In this document: positions 24,212 through 32,977 of the stretch, one piece after another
Layout: every line of letters starts with the position of its first letter
How positions within the stretch are numbered: position 1 is the stretch's first letter
Notes under the pieces: generated by a model
Told to the model about the DNA's origin: nothing
The model's database searches: none
Seen by the model: only the letters and a program-made list of their open reading frames with translations
Position numbers and translations under genes: made by a program
DNA from: Sphaerisporangium sp040685555
GTDB lineage: Bacteria; Actinomycetota; Actinomycetes; Streptosporangiales; Streptosporangiaceae
Length of the DNA stretch: 64,000 bases
Direction of reading: 5' to 3'
Assembly (NCBI RefSeq): GCF_040685555.1
Contig: NZ_JBFBIK010000004.1
Span: 62,001-126,000 of the forward strand

Positions 24212-26187
24212 CGGTCGCGGGCCTGATCGTGCTCGACCTCGTCGCCGGGGTCACCGCCACGGTGGCGTGGCTGGGCTCGGGCGCGGCGGCCGCCGCCCGG
24301 CGCGCCGGGCTCGCGCTGGCGCTCTTCTGCGTCGCCGTGGCGGCGTCGCTGGCCCGGGTGGGGGTGGCTCTCGCGCTGGCCCCCGCCGGGTGGTGGTTCG
24401 TCCAGGAGAAGTTCACGCTCACGCTGCCGCTACTGGTCGTCGCCGGGCTGGCCGCGAGCGTCCTCGCCGCACCGCGCCTGGTCACGGCCGTACGCGGCCG
24501 AGGAGACCTGTCGGCCGCGGTCGTGATCCCGCTTCTCGGGGCGGGGTACGCGGCCGTGGCGGGGCCGGCGGTCACGCTCCTGATGGGGTACCCGGCGACG
24601 TGGAGCACCGGTCTGGTGACGGTGGCCCTGGTCGCCGCGGCCGTGCTGGTGACCTGGCGGGCCGTCTCCGCGCCCGTCCCCGGGCTTCGGGTCACCGCCG
24701 CCGTGACGCTTGCGGTGGGCCTGGCCGGCGTGGGCCTGGCGTTCGTACCCGCCGAGACCGCCGGGACCACCGAGACCGGCGGCGGCCCTCCGGCGGCCAT
24801 GGAAGCCCACGCCATGGACACCCACGCCATGGGAGCCATGGGAGCCGGTGCCTCCAGCGCTTCGGATGGCGGTCACGCGCGGCAGGGGCGGCCGGTGACG
24901 GCGCTGCGCGGGCCGTCCACTCCCGCGGCGGGCGGGGAGGTACGGCGGTTCACGCTGACCGCCCGTACCGCGACCGTCACCCTGTCCTCCGGGCGCGAGG
25001 TGGCGGCGTGGACCTTCGACGGCCGGGTGCCGGGGCCGCCGGTCACCGCGTCCGAGGGCGACCTGATCGAGGTACGGCTGCGCAACGCCGACATCACCTC
25101 GGGGGTGACCCTGCACTGGCACGGCTACGACGTGCCCTCGGGCGAGGACGGGGTCCCCGGCCTGACGCAGGACGCCGTAATGCCAGGGCAGGAGTTCCTG
25201 TACCGGTTCCGCGCCACCCAGGTGGGGACGTACTGGTACCACACACACGAGGTCTCGGACCGTGGGGTCAAGTTGGGCCTCTACGGGATGCTGGTCGTCA
25301 CTCCTCGCGAAGCCGCCAACGAGGGGGCCGACCTCACCCTCCCCGTGCACACGTTCGGCGGAAAGATCACTCTGGGAGACCACGACCAGCCGTTCGAGCA
25401 GCGGGTGGCGCCCGGCACGCCCGTACGGCTGCGCCTGGTCGGCACCGACAACACCCCGCACCAGTTCACGCTGAGCGGCACGCCGTACAAGGTGGCGGCG
25501 ATCGACGGCAGGGACCTGAACGCCCCGGGCGAGCTGAGCCGGACGAGGCTGCGCCTTCCCGCCGGCGGTCGCTACGACCTCGTGTTCGCCATGCCCGCCG
25601 GTGGAGCGCTCCTGCGCGTCGACGACCGCGCGACCAGCCTGCGCCTCACCCCGGACGCTCCGTCGACGCCGGCCCCGTCCGCCGCCGAGGACACCTCCGG
25701 GTGGCCCGAGTTCGACCCGCTGTCGTACGGCACGCCGAGTGCCACGCCCTTCGGGGCGGGCAGCCGCTCCGACCGCCGCTTCACGCTCGTGCTCGACCAG
25801 GGACTTGCCATCATGAACGGCCGGCCCGCGTACGCGCACACGGTGAACGGGCACGCGTTCCCGTCCATCCCCACCCAGCTCGTGAGGGAAGGGGACCTGG
25901 TGCGCGTCACGGTCGTCAACAGGGGCCGCGAGACGCATCCCTGGCACCTGCACGGCCACACGGTGCGGGTGCTCTCCCGTGACGGCCGCGCGCCGGCGGG
26001 CAGCCCGCTGCTGCTGGACACCTTCGACGTACGGCCCGGCGAGGTCTGGGAGGTGGCGTTCCGCGCGAACAATCCCGGCATGTGGATGAACCACTGCCAC
26101 AACCTCAGCCACGCCGACCAGGGCATGGCACTGCACCTGGCCTACGAGGGCGTCACCACCCCCTTCCACGGGGCCCACGGCGGCTGA
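24208..26187 (+). CDS. Membrane-anchored multicopper oxidase
   Basis: A 659-residue fusion. The N-terminal part (about 1-185) has five to six transmembrane helices. A Met/His-rich linker (MEAHAMDTHAMGAMGAG, about 195-212) follows and may bind copper. The oxidase part (about 245-650) has all four copper motifs: HWHG, YWYHTHE, HPWHLHGH and HCHNLSHADQGM. The last includes the type 1 Cys-His pair and the axial Met. It would act outside the membrane on metals or phenols. ATG at 24208 is coupled to the broken DUF6220 gene. Membrane domain fused to the oxidase is less common than secreted forms. Confidence 0.85.
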   Translation: MTVAGLIVLDLVAGVTATVAWLGSGAAAAARRAGLALALFCVAVAASLARVGVALALAPAGWWFVQEKFTLTLPLLVVAGLAASVLAAPRLVTAVRGRGDLSAAVVIPLLGAGYAAVAGPAVTLLMGYPATWSTGLVTVALVAAAVLVTWRAVSAPVPGLRVTAAVTLAVGLAGVGLAFVPAETAGTTETGGGPPAAMEAHAMDTHAMGAMGAGASSASDGGHARQGRPVTALRGPSTPAAGGEVRRFTLTARTATVTLSSGREVAAWTFDGRVPGPPVTASEGDLIEVRLRNADITSGVTLHWHGYDVPSGEDGVPGLTQDAVMPGQEFLYRFRATQVGTYWYHTHEVSDRGVKLGLYGMLVVTPREAANEGADLTLPVHTFGGKITLGDHDQPFEQRVAPGTPVRLRLVGTDNTPHQFTLSGTPYKVAAIDGRDLNAPGELSRTRLRLPAGGRYDLVFAMPAGGALLRVDDRATSLRLTPDAPSTPAPSAAEDTSGWPEFDPLSYGTPSATPFGAGSRSDRRFTLVLDQGLAIMNGRPAYAHTVNGHAFPSIPTQLVREGDLVRVTVVNRGRETHPWHLHGHTVRVLSRDGRAPAGSPLLLDTFDVRPGEVWEVAFRANNPGMWMNHCHNLSHADQGMALHLAYEGVTTPFHGAHGG

Positions 26188-26208
26188 CCCGCCCGTCGCC
26201 CGGGTCGC

Positions 26209-26238
26209 CACCGCGGACAGCGGGAGCGGCCCGCGGTG
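26209..26238. terminator. Hairpin after the multicopper oxidase
   Basis: CACCGCGG pairs with CCGCGGTG around a 14-base loop, 21 bases after the oxidase stop. It is a plausible intrinsic terminator without a U-tract. Confidence 0.4.
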
Positions 26239-26281
26239 TGAAACTTTCGCGGAGCGTCCGAGCCGGCGCCATCACGCGGTA

Positions 26282-26293
26282 GCAACCGCTTGC
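26282..26293. promoter_or_regulatory. LacI-type operator
   Basis: GCAACCGCTTGC is a near-palindrome of the LacI-family form GCAAnCGnTTGC, 31 bases before the mannosyltransferase start. Eleven of its twelve bases recur in inverted form at 45036-45049. No LacI gene is present in the window. Confidence 0.4.
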
Positions 26294-26324
26294 CACCGGT
26301 ATAGGGCTATATCAGGATTTGCCC

Positions 26325-27569
26325 GTGACGGATCGTATGCCGCAGGGACCGGCGTTATCCCGGGAAAAGCCGACCTCCTCCCGGGAGGACCCCGAGTTAC
26401 CCCGGGAGGAGCCGGTGCCGTCCCCGGATCAGCCGGACGGGGACGCCGCAGGGCGGTGGTGGTCGCCGCGGTTCCTGAGGGACGCCGCCGACCAGCGGGC
26501 TCTGCTGATCTGGTTCCTGTCCCACATCGGGGTCCTGATCTACACCTACCTGGCCGCCCCCGGCCGTACCACCGACCCGTTCGTCAACCGGCTCACCCGC
26601 TGGGACGCCGAGAACTTCATCGCCATCGCCGACTACGGCTACGACGGCCCCCCGGGCATGCAGGACAGCGCCAAGCTGCCCGCGTTCTTCCCCGGCATGG
26701 CCCTGCTGATCAGGCTCCTGAGGCCGATCGTGCACGACGGCCGCATCGCGACACTGCTCATCTCCCTGGTGGCCAGCGCGGTCGTCGCGGTGGCGCTGTC
26801 GCGGCTCGCCGAGTCGTACGCGCCGGGCAGCGGCAAGTTCGCCGTGGCCGCCCTGTTCCTCAGCCCGTTCAGCGTCTTCCTCTTCTCCGGCTACTCCGAG
26901 GCGCTGTTCCTCGCCCTCGCGCTCTCGGCCTGGCTGCTGGCCCGCAGGGGCCGCTGGGAGGACGCCGCCCTGTGCGCCGCGGGCGCCGTCACGGTGCGCG
27001 TCTCGGGCCTGTTCCTGGTGCTCGGCATGCTCGTCATGTTCCTGGTGGCCGAGAACGGCCGTAAGGCGCCCGGGGGCTGGCGCCTGCTCCCCTGGCTGGC
27101 ACTGCCGGGCGTGCCGATGGTGCTGTACGTCATCTACCAGTGGACCCGCACGGGCGACTGGCTGGCCTACAACAGCGTCCAGGACCAGTTCTGGGGACGG
27201 CACGCCGTCTGGCCGTGGGAGGCGTTCCTCAACACCTGGAACATGTCGGACGACGTCCCCACGCTGACCACCTCCTACTACGAGGAGATCATCTCGGCCG
27301 CGGTGCTGCTGGCCCTGGCCGTCTGCCTGGCGGTACGGCGCAAGTGGCCCGAGCTGGCCTACATCGTGCCCCAGGTGCTGTCGTTCCTGACCCTGTCGTC
27401 GTTCTACATGTCGGTCGGCCGGGGATCGCTGACGTGGTTCCCGCTGTGGGTGGCCATCGGCGTAGCCGGTGTGAAGCGACCATGGGTCTGGTACACGAGC
27501 ATGGCCATCATGATCCCCGTCATGGCCATCAACGTCGGCAACTTCACCACAGGAGCCTGGATCGGCTGA
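26325..27569 (+). CDS. PIG-V-like membrane mannosyltransferase
   Basis: A 414-residue integral membrane protein with about nine to ten helices. The N-terminal 45 residues are hydrophilic, with repeated SREKP / SREDP / PREEP units. The first external loop has LTRWDAENFIAIADYGYDG and FFPGMALLIRLLRP, the Asp-containing catalytic region of the PIG-V/GT76-type mannosyltransferases. It likely transfers a sugar from a polyprenyl phosphate to a lipid or protein outside the membrane. GTG 26325 follows AGGA at 26314-26317; TTG 26319 and ATG 26337 are alternatives. It is convergent with gmd. Confidence 0.72.
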   Translation: MTDRMPQGPALSREKPTSSREDPELPREEPVPSPDQPDGDAAGRWWSPRFLRDAADQRALLIWFLSHIGVLIYTYLAAPGRTTDPFVNRLTRWDAENFIAIADYGYDGPPGMQDSAKLPAFFPGMALLIRLLRPIVHDGRIATLLISLVASAVVAVALSRLAESYAPGSGKFAVAALFLSPFSVFLFSGYSEALFLALALSAWLLARRGRWEDAALCAAGAVTVRVSGLFLVLGMLVMFLVAENGRKAPGGWRLLPWLALPGVPMVLYVIYQWTRTGDWLAYNSVQDQFWGRHAVWPWEAFLNTWNMSDDVPTLTTSYYEEIISAAVLLALAVCLAVRRKWPELAYIVPQVLSFLTLSSFYMSVGRGSLTWFPLWVAIGVAGVKRPWVWYTSMAIMIPVMAINVGNFTTGAWIG

Positions 27570-27587
27570 CAGGGCGTCCCGGACCCG

Positions 27588-28613
27588 TCAGGACCAGGAG
27601 GTGTCCTGTTCTGGGTCGTTGCCGTCGGACAGGAGGCGGAGGTCGGACTCGACCATCATCGCGACGAGCTGCTCGAACGCCACGGTCGGTTCCCAGCCGA
27701 GCTGGACGCGGGCCTTCTTGGGGTCGGCGCACAGGAGGTCGACCTCGGCGGGGCGGTGCAGGGCCTGGTCGCCGACCACGTACTGCTCCCAGTCGAGCCC
27801 GGCCGCCTGGAAGGCGGCGACGACCAGCTCGCGCACGGACTGCGTGTGCCCGGTGCCGATGACGTAGTCCTCGGGCGCCCCGGCCTGGAGCATCAGGCGC
27901 ATGGCCTGGACGTAGTCGCCGGCGTAGCCCCAGTCGCGGCGGGCTTCGAGGTTGCCCAGCCGCAGCTCGGAGGCGAGGCCCAGCTTGATCCTCGCGACGC
28001 CCAGCGTCACCTTGCGCGTCACGAACTCGGCGCCACGCCGGGGCGACTCGTGGTTGAACAGGATGCCGGAGACCGCGAACATCCCATAGGACTCGCGGTA
28101 GTTCTGGGTGAGGAAGTGCCCGTACGCCTTGGCCACGCCGTACGGCGAGCGCGGGTGGAACGGCGTGCGCTCGTTCTGTGGCGTCTCGCGTACCTGGCCG
28201 AACATCTCCGAGGACGAAGCCTGATAAAAACGGATCTGGCCGGAGGCGGAGGCCCGGGAGGAGGTGATCCCGGAGCACACCCTGATCGCCTCCAGCATGC
28301 GCAGCACGCCCATGCCGGTCACCTCGGCGGTCAGCTCGGCCTGCTCCCACGACATGGGCACGAACGAGATGGCGCCCAGGTTGTAGACCTCGTCGGGCTG
28401 AACACGTTCCACAGCGGAGATCAGCGATCCCTGGTCCAGGAGATCACCTCGGACGAGCTTCACGTCCTGGAGCAGCTTGCGAACGCGGGAGACCCGGGGG
28501 TTGGCCTGCCCGCGAACCAGACCCCAAACGTCGTATCCCTGGTCGAGCAGGTGCTCGGCGAGGTAGGAGCCGTCCTGCCCGGTGATGCCAGTGATCAGCG
28601 CACGCCTGGCCAA
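27588..28613 (-). CDS. gmd: GDP-mannose 4,6-dehydratase
   Basis: A 341-residue extended SDR. Motifs: TGITGQDGSYLAEHLL (cofactor), the Thr/Ser-Tyr-Lys site in YQASSSEMFGQV and HPRSPYGVAKAYGH, and the GDP-sugar region NHESPRRGAEFVTRKVT. It makes GDP-4-keto-6-deoxy-D-mannose, the precursor of GDP-L-fucose, GDP-rhamnose or GDP-perosamine. No partner reductase is adjacent. It is transcribed divergently from the glycosyltransferase operon at 28940, so it may supply that operon with a deoxysugar donor. Confidence 0.93.
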   Translation of the reverse strand: MARRALITGITGQDGSYLAEHLLDQGYDVWGLVRGQANPRVSRVRKLLQDVKLVRGDLLDQGSLISAVERVQPDEVYNLGAISFVPMSWEQAELTAEVTGMGVLRMLEAIRVCSGITSSRASASGQIRFYQASSSEMFGQVRETPQNERTPFHPRSPYGVAKAYGHFLTQNYRESYGMFAVSGILFNHESPRRGAEFVTRKVTLGVARIKLGLASELRLGNLEARRDWGYAGDYVQAMRLMLQAGAPEDYVIGTGHTQSVRELVVAAFQAAGLDWEQYVVGDQALHRPAEVDLLCADPKKARVQLGWEPTVAFEQLVAMMVESDLRLLSDGNDPEQDTSWS

Positions 28614-28939
28614 CGGGTCCTCCTTGTTCTTTCGGGATCAGCGGCTCGTACTGCTTCGCCCGAACTCTGAGCTGTAAGACGCGAATGTACCGCCATGCCC
28701 CCCGTCGAGCGCCATGGGACGCCGAGGATCCTACGTCCGCCGGACATAGAACTCGTTCTACCGAGCCGCGCTCGGTTGGCCTAACTTCCCAGTTCGCGGC
28801 GCGTGAGGGTGATATGAGGCACAATTCCATATTAGAGATGCGTCCACTACCAGATGGTAGGGTTCGCTCCTAAGATCAGCTTTCGCGGTACATGCCCCTT
28901 GTGGGCGGCTACCGAGCACCGCTCTCGAAAGGGGTGTCC
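28614..28939. other. 326-bp divergent regulatory region
   Basis: The region lies between gmd (minus) and the glycosyltransferase operon (plus). It contains no gene, but it carries a perfect KstR-type palindrome at 28747-28760 and an AT-rich patch at about 28811-28850 that could hold the plus-strand promoter. Confidence 0.5.
28747..28760. promoter_or_regulatory. KstR-type operator, most symmetrical in the window
   Basis: TAGAACTCGTTCTA has perfectly complementary TAGAAC/GTTCTA arms and fits TnnAACnnGTTnnA. It sits between gmd (134 bases away) and the glycosyltransferase operon (180 bases away), neither of which is a known steroid gene. Confidence 0.6.
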
Positions 28940-30229
28940 GTGGAGGTTCCAGACGACGCGCGAGGGCACGGGGATCACGGCGGGGACAGGCTGCGCATCG
29001 CCCTCCTGTCGTACCGGAGCAAGCCCACCTGCGGCGGCCAGGGCGTCTACCTGCGCCACGTCAGCCGCGAGCTCGTCGCCCTCGGGCACTACGTCGAGGT
29101 CCTGTCGGGACCGCCGTACCCGGAGCTGGACGAGGGCGTCGTGCTCACCAAGATCCCGAGCCTCGACCTCTACCGTGACGAGGACCCCTTCCGCACCCCG
29201 TCACTCGGCGAGTACCGCGACTGGATCGACGTGCTGGAAGTCGCCACCATGTGGACGGCCGGCTTCCCCGAGCCGCTGACCTTCAGCCTGCGGGCACTGC
29301 GCGAGCTGAAGAAGCGTCAGGGCGACTTCGACGTCGTGCAGGACAACCAGACGCTCGGCTACGGCCTCCTGGGCATCCAGAAGCTCTTCCCCGTCGTCGG
29401 CACCATCCACCACCCCATCAGCGTGGACCGGCGCATCGAGCTGAAGGCCGCGCCGCTGCGCAAGCAGCTCTCGATGCGCCGCTGGTACGGGTTCGTGCGC
29501 ATGCAGAGCCACGTCGCGCCCCGGCTGAAGCCCATCCTCACGGTGAGCGAGTCGAGCCTCGCCGACATCCACCGCGATTTCAACGTGCCGCAGAACAACA
29601 TGCGGCTCATCCCGCTGGGCGTGGACACCCGCTTCTTCCACCCGCGCCCGCACCTTCCGAAGCGCAAGGGCTCGATCGTCGCCGTGGCGAGCGCCGACTC
29701 CCCCATGAAGGGCGTCGCCACGCTGCTGCGCGCCGTCGCCAAGCTCGCCACCGAGCGCGACGTGAACCTGACCGTGGTCAGCAAGCCCACCGCCGGCGGC
29801 CCCACGGAGAAGCTCGTCCAGGAACTGGCACTCGGGGACCGCGTGAAGTTCGTCCACGGCATCTCCGACGACGAGCTGGGCGAGCTCATCGCGACCTCCG
29901 AGATCTCCGTCGTGCCGTCGCTGTACGAGGGCTTCTCGCTTCCCGCCGTCGAGCACATGGCCTGCGGTACCCCGCTGGTCGCCAGCCGTACGGGCGCGCT
30001 GCCCGAGGTCGTCGGCGACGCGGCGGTCCAGGTCGCGCCCGGCGACCCCGAGGAGCTGGCCTCGGTGCTGCGCCGGCTGCACGACTCCCCTGAGGAGCGG
30101 GAGCGCGTCGGCAGGGCCGGATACGAGCGGGTCATGGAGCGGTACACCTGGCACGTCGTGGCCAAGCGGACAGTCGAGGCGTACCGCGAGGCCATCGAGG
30201 CCCGCGGTAAGGCGAAAGGGGAGCGGTAA
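28940..30229 (+). CDS. GT4-family glycosyltransferase
   Basis: A 429-residue GT-B fold glycosyltransferase. The N-domain opens with IALLSYRSKPTCGGQGVYL (nucleotide-sugar transferase loop). The C-domain has VASADSPMKGV and the donor-binding EX7E region VPSLYEGFSLPAVEHMACG. There is no signal or membrane helix, so it acts at the inner membrane face. The GTG at 28940 follows AAAGGGG; the frame extends to 28892 without a better site. The following methyltransferase begins at the base after its stop codon. Possible product: a glycosylated lipid or polysaccharide using a GDP-deoxysugar from gmd. Confidence 0.85.
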   Translation: MEVPDDARGHGDHGGDRLRIALLSYRSKPTCGGQGVYLRHVSRELVALGHYVEVLSGPPYPELDEGVVLTKIPSLDLYRDEDPFRTPSLGEYRDWIDVLEVATMWTAGFPEPLTFSLRALRELKKRQGDFDVVQDNQTLGYGLLGIQKLFPVVGTIHHPISVDRRIELKAAPLRKQLSMRRWYGFVRMQSHVAPRLKPILTVSESSLADIHRDFNVPQNNMRLIPLGVDTRFFHPRPHLPKRKGSIVAVASADSPMKGVATLLRAVAKLATERDVNLTVVSKPTAGGPTEKLVQELALGDRVKFVHGISDDELGELIATSEISVVPSLYEGFSLPAVEHMACGTPLVASRTGALPEVVGDAAVQVAPGDPEELASVLRRLHDSPEERERVGRAGYERVMERYTWHVVAKRTVEAYREAIEARGKAKGER

Positions 30230-30943
30230 GTGCTGACCGTCGACTTCGGGAAGCTCCCGGTCGGGCCCGGTGTCCGCGTGCTCGACCTCGGCTGCGGCGG
30301 TGGCCGCCACGCGTTCGAGGTGCTGCGGCGCGGCGCCGACGTGGTGGCGTTCGACCAGGACGCGGCCGAGCTGGAGGGCGTCGCGAGCATGTTCGCCGCC
30401 ATGGACAAGGCGGGCGAGGTGCCGCCGGAGGCGACCGCCGAGACCGTGACCGGCGACGCGCTGGCCATGCCCTTCCCCGACGCCTCGTTCGACCGCGTGA
30501 TCGCGGCCGAGGTGCTGGAGCACATCCCCGACGACATGGCGGCGATGCGCGAGATCCATCGGGTGCTCAAGCCCGGCGGCCGGGCAGCGATCACCGTGCC
30601 GAGCTTCTTGCCCGAGCGCATCTGCTGGGCGCTGTCGGAGGCGTACCACACGGCCCCCGGCGGGCACGTGCGGATCTACACGCTCGCCGAGCTGAGCGCG
30701 AAGCTGAAGGCCACCGGCCTTGAGGTCGGCCCGCACCACCACGCCCACGGCCTGCACTCGCCGTACTGGTGGATCAAGTGCGCGGTCGGCGTGAACGACG
30801 ACGACCACCCACTGGCCAAGGCCTACCACGAGCTGCTCGTCTGGGACATCATGAAGCGCCCCGCGGCCACCCGCATCGCGGAGGCCGTGCTCAACCCTCT
30901 CATCGGAAAGAGCGTGGTCGTCTACGTCCGGAAGCCCGCTTGA
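30230..30943 (+). CDS. Class I SAM-dependent methyltransferase
   Basis: A 237-residue Methyltransf_11-type enzyme. Motif I is VLDLGCGGGRHAFEVL, motif II is AFDQDAAE, and VIAAEVLEHIPDD and HRVLKPGGRAAITVP follow. The GTG is directly after the glycosyltransferase TAA, with GGGGAG upstream in the previous gene. The C-terminal half contains aromatic HSPYWWIKCAVG, perhaps for a lipid-like or glycosidic acceptor. Its stop overlaps the TTG of the next gene. It probably methylates the product of the preceding transferase. Confidence 0.82.
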   Translation: MLTVDFGKLPVGPGVRVLDLGCGGGRHAFEVLRRGADVVAFDQDAAELEGVASMFAAMDKAGEVPPEATAETVTGDALAMPFPDASFDRVIAAEVLEHIPDDMAAMREIHRVLKPGGRAAITVPSFLPERICWALSEAYHTAPGGHVRIYTLAELSAKLKATGLEVGPHHHAHGLHSPYWWIKCAVGVNDDDHPLAKAYHELLVWDIMKRPAATRIAEAVLNPLIGKSVVVYVRKPA

Positions 30944-32025
30944 CCCCCCACGCGGGCCGGGTCCCGGCCGTACCCGGGGTCATCACAGCGGAGCAGATCG
31001 TCGAGACGGCGCGGAGCATCGCCGCCGTACAGGAACCGGACGGCGGGGTGCCCTGGCCCGAGGGGCACGTCGACGCCTGGAACCACGTCGAGTGCCTGAT
31101 GGCCATGACGGTCGCCGGGCTCACCGCCGAGGCCAGGAAGGGCTACGACTGGCTCGTACGGCACCAGCGTGACGACGGCTCGTGGCCGATGAAGACCGTG
31201 CGCGGCGAGGCCGTCGAGAAGAACGGCGAGAGCAACCACGCGGCGTACGTCGCCGTGGGAGTGTGGCACGATCTGCTGGTCACCCGCGACGAGGACTTCG
31301 CGCGCGCGATGTGGCCGGCCGTCAGGAAGGCGCTCGACTTCGTGGTCGACCTCCAGACGGCTCGCGGCGAGATCGTGTGGGAGCGGTCCGCCTCGGGCGC
31401 TCCGGCGCAGTACGCCCTGCTGACCTGCTGCTCCTCCATCTACCAGGGGCTTCGCTGCGGCGTGCTGCTCGGCGAGCACCTGGGCGAGCCGCAGCCCGAC
31501 TGGGAGCTGGCGGCCGACCGGCTCGGGCACGTGCTGGCCGCCCATCCGGAGGCCTTCGCCGACAAGAGCCGGTTCTCGATGGACTGGTACTACCCGATCC
31601 TCGGGGGCGCGGTGCGCGGGGCGGAGGCGCGCGAGCGACTGGAGGAGGAGTGGGACACCTTCGTCGTGCCGGGGCTCGGCATCCGCTGCGTGTCCGACCA
31701 GCCGTGGGTGACGGGCGCGGAGTCCTGCGAGCTGACCCTCGCCCTGGACGCGGTGGGGGACACCGAGCGCGCTCTCACCATCTACCGGGACATGCAGCAC
31801 CTGCGCCACGAGAACGGGTCGTACTGGACGGGCTGGCAGTTCGTCAACGAGCGGCCGTTCCCCAACGAGCAGTCGGCGTACACCGCCGCCGCCGTCATCC
31901 TCGCGGCCGACGCGCTGTCCGGCGCCACCCCGGCGGCGGGCCTGTTCCGCGAGGCCGGCCGGTACGCCATCCCGGTGACCGACCCCGACACCTGCGGCTG
32001 CTCCCCCGCCGCCAGCCGCACCTGA
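30940..32025 (+). CDS. Prenyltransferase/squalene-cyclase-fold protein
   Basis: A 361-residue alpha/alpha-toroid protein. QW-like repeats (YDWLVRHQRDDGSWP and RHENGSYWTGWQF) and EQIVETARSIAAVQEPDGG place it with the prenyltransferase/squalene-oxidase repeat family. The cyclase DxDD motif is not seen. The TTG start at 30940 overlaps the methyltransferase stop (TTGA). It is the third gene of the glycosyltransferase operon, so it may bind or process a polyprenyl or glycolipid. The C-terminus ends in a Cys-containing tail, TDPDTCGCSPAASRT, an orphan near-copy of which lies at 39595-39687. Confidence 0.75.
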   Translation: MTPHAGRVPAVPGVITAEQIVETARSIAAVQEPDGGVPWPEGHVDAWNHVECLMAMTVAGLTAEARKGYDWLVRHQRDDGSWPMKTVRGEAVEKNGESNHAAYVAVGVWHDLLVTRDEDFARAMWPAVRKALDFVVDLQTARGEIVWERSASGAPAQYALLTCCSSIYQGLRCGVLLGEHLGEPQPDWELAADRLGHVLAAHPEAFADKSRFSMDWYYPILGGAVRGAEARERLEEEWDTFVVPGLGIRCVSDQPWVTGAESCELTLALDAVGDTERALTIYRDMQHLRHENGSYWTGWQFVNERPFPNEQSAYTAAAVILAADALSGATPAAGLFREAGRYAIPVTDPDTCGCSPAASRT

Positions 32026-32114
32026 AACGCTCCTCGCTGGTCATCAAGGACCAACCACGCCCGCTGTGGATCAAGTGAGCCGGCCGCGGTTTCGGCTGTC
32101 TTGCCCCAGATGCT

Positions 32115-32132
32115 CGCTCATGCCGATGAGCG
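32115..32132. repeat. Hairpin repeat, copy 1
   Basis: CGCTCAT-gccg-ATGAGCG is a 7-bp perfect stem with a four-base loop. The same unit recurs at 32846-32865 and, degenerate, at 35615-35638. It is intergenic only, like a small REP element. Confidence 0.7.
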
Positions 32133-32183
32133 GATGCATGACGCCAAGGGGCATCGATCACCACTCAGCCCGATAATGATCTA

Positions 32184-32648
32184 ATGAACATCCAGATTCG
32201 ACGGTCCCAGCCAGGTACCGAGGCCGAGTTCGTAACGGGGCTGGAGTGGCTCTTCGACCCGCCCGGCAGCCGTCCTCCGGATTGGGACCGCGACCGCGCC
32301 GTCGAGCGCACCGCCCAGGTCCTCGCGAGCGAGAACGCCGCACTGTTCGAAGCCCGCTCGCCTCAGGACCAGGTGGTCGGCGTTGCCAGCGTCTACCTGG
32401 ACATCCTCTCGGTGCGCTTCGGTCGCCGGGCTTCGATCGAGGATCTCGCCGTGCACCCCGAATGGCGCTCCCGAGGTGTCGGCGCCAGCCTGCTGACAGC
32501 CGCCAGGACGTGGGCGCAAGAGCATGGCGCCGACTTCGTCTTCCTGGAGTCCGGCCTCGCACGAACCGAGGCGCATCGCTTCTACCTTCGCCAAGGTGCA
32601 GACCACGCGGCCGCAGCGTTCAGATGGACGGTTGGACACAATCGCTGA
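32184..32648 (+). CDS. GNAT-family N-acetyltransferase
   Basis: A 154-residue acetyltransferase. The acetyl-CoA loop is seen in SIEDLAVHPEWRSRGVGASL (consensus R/QxxGxG/A) and the terminal motif HRFYLRQGAD is typical. The ATG at 32184 lies in a short leader with no strong Shine-Dalgarno. The acceptor is unknown. It stands alone between copies of hairpin repeats. Confidence 0.82.
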   Translation: MNIQIRRSQPGTEAEFVTGLEWLFDPPGSRPPDWDRDRAVERTAQVLASENAALFEARSPQDQVVGVASVYLDILSVRFGRRASIEDLAVHPEWRSRGVGASLLTAARTWAQEHGADFVFLESGLARTEAHRFYLRQGADHAAAAFRWTVGHNR

Positions 32649-32677
32649 CGGGCTTCGGTCGTGAATCGCCTTATCCG

Positions 32678-32727
32678 CTTCTGCCGCTGGTCGCGCGGTC
32701 ATGCCAGGAGGTGTTCCGCTGGCGGGC
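32678..32727. repeat. 50-bp direct repeat, left copy
   Basis: Identical over all 50 bases to 36908-36957, starting CTTCTGCCGCTGGTCGCGCG and ending CCGCTGGCGGGC. The pair brackets a 4.2-kb segment with five small genes. The preceding ATCCGCTTCTGCCG also recurs at about 37415. Confidence 0.85.
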
Positions 32728-32845
32728 TGTCCTGCTTCGGTTGATGCTTGCCGCTTCGGCCACGCCTGATGCTGGACATGATCACAACGAGGCTGACCAA
32801 CCCAAGCTCTGCGCGGACTGGCCATCATGTCGCCCGGCGACACTT

Positions 32846-32865
32846 CCGCTCATGCCGATGAGCGG
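32846..32865. repeat. Hairpin repeat, copy 2
   Basis: CCGCTCAT-gccg-ATGAGCGG is an 8-bp perfect stem with the same loop as copy 1. Confidence 0.7.
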
Positions 32866-32977
32866 ATGTCGAATTGCAGCACCTGGCCCCGCTGCCCAGC
32901 AGACCAACCGAACAGCCCACGTCCCCCGCCGTAGGGACTCGGGGGTTGACCGACACGGGGGGCCTTACCGATATCCG

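Larger units (their letters stand above)
32649..32977. other. 329-bp intergenic region with repeats
   Basis: No gene is supported. It contains the first copy of a 50-bp direct repeat (32678-32727) and hairpin repeat copy 2 (32846-32865). Confidence 0.6.

Noticed and set aside
24430..26211. 593-codon minus-strand frame opposite the multicopper oxidase
   Set aside because: Low-complexity antisense translation; the copper motifs on the plus strand are unambiguous.
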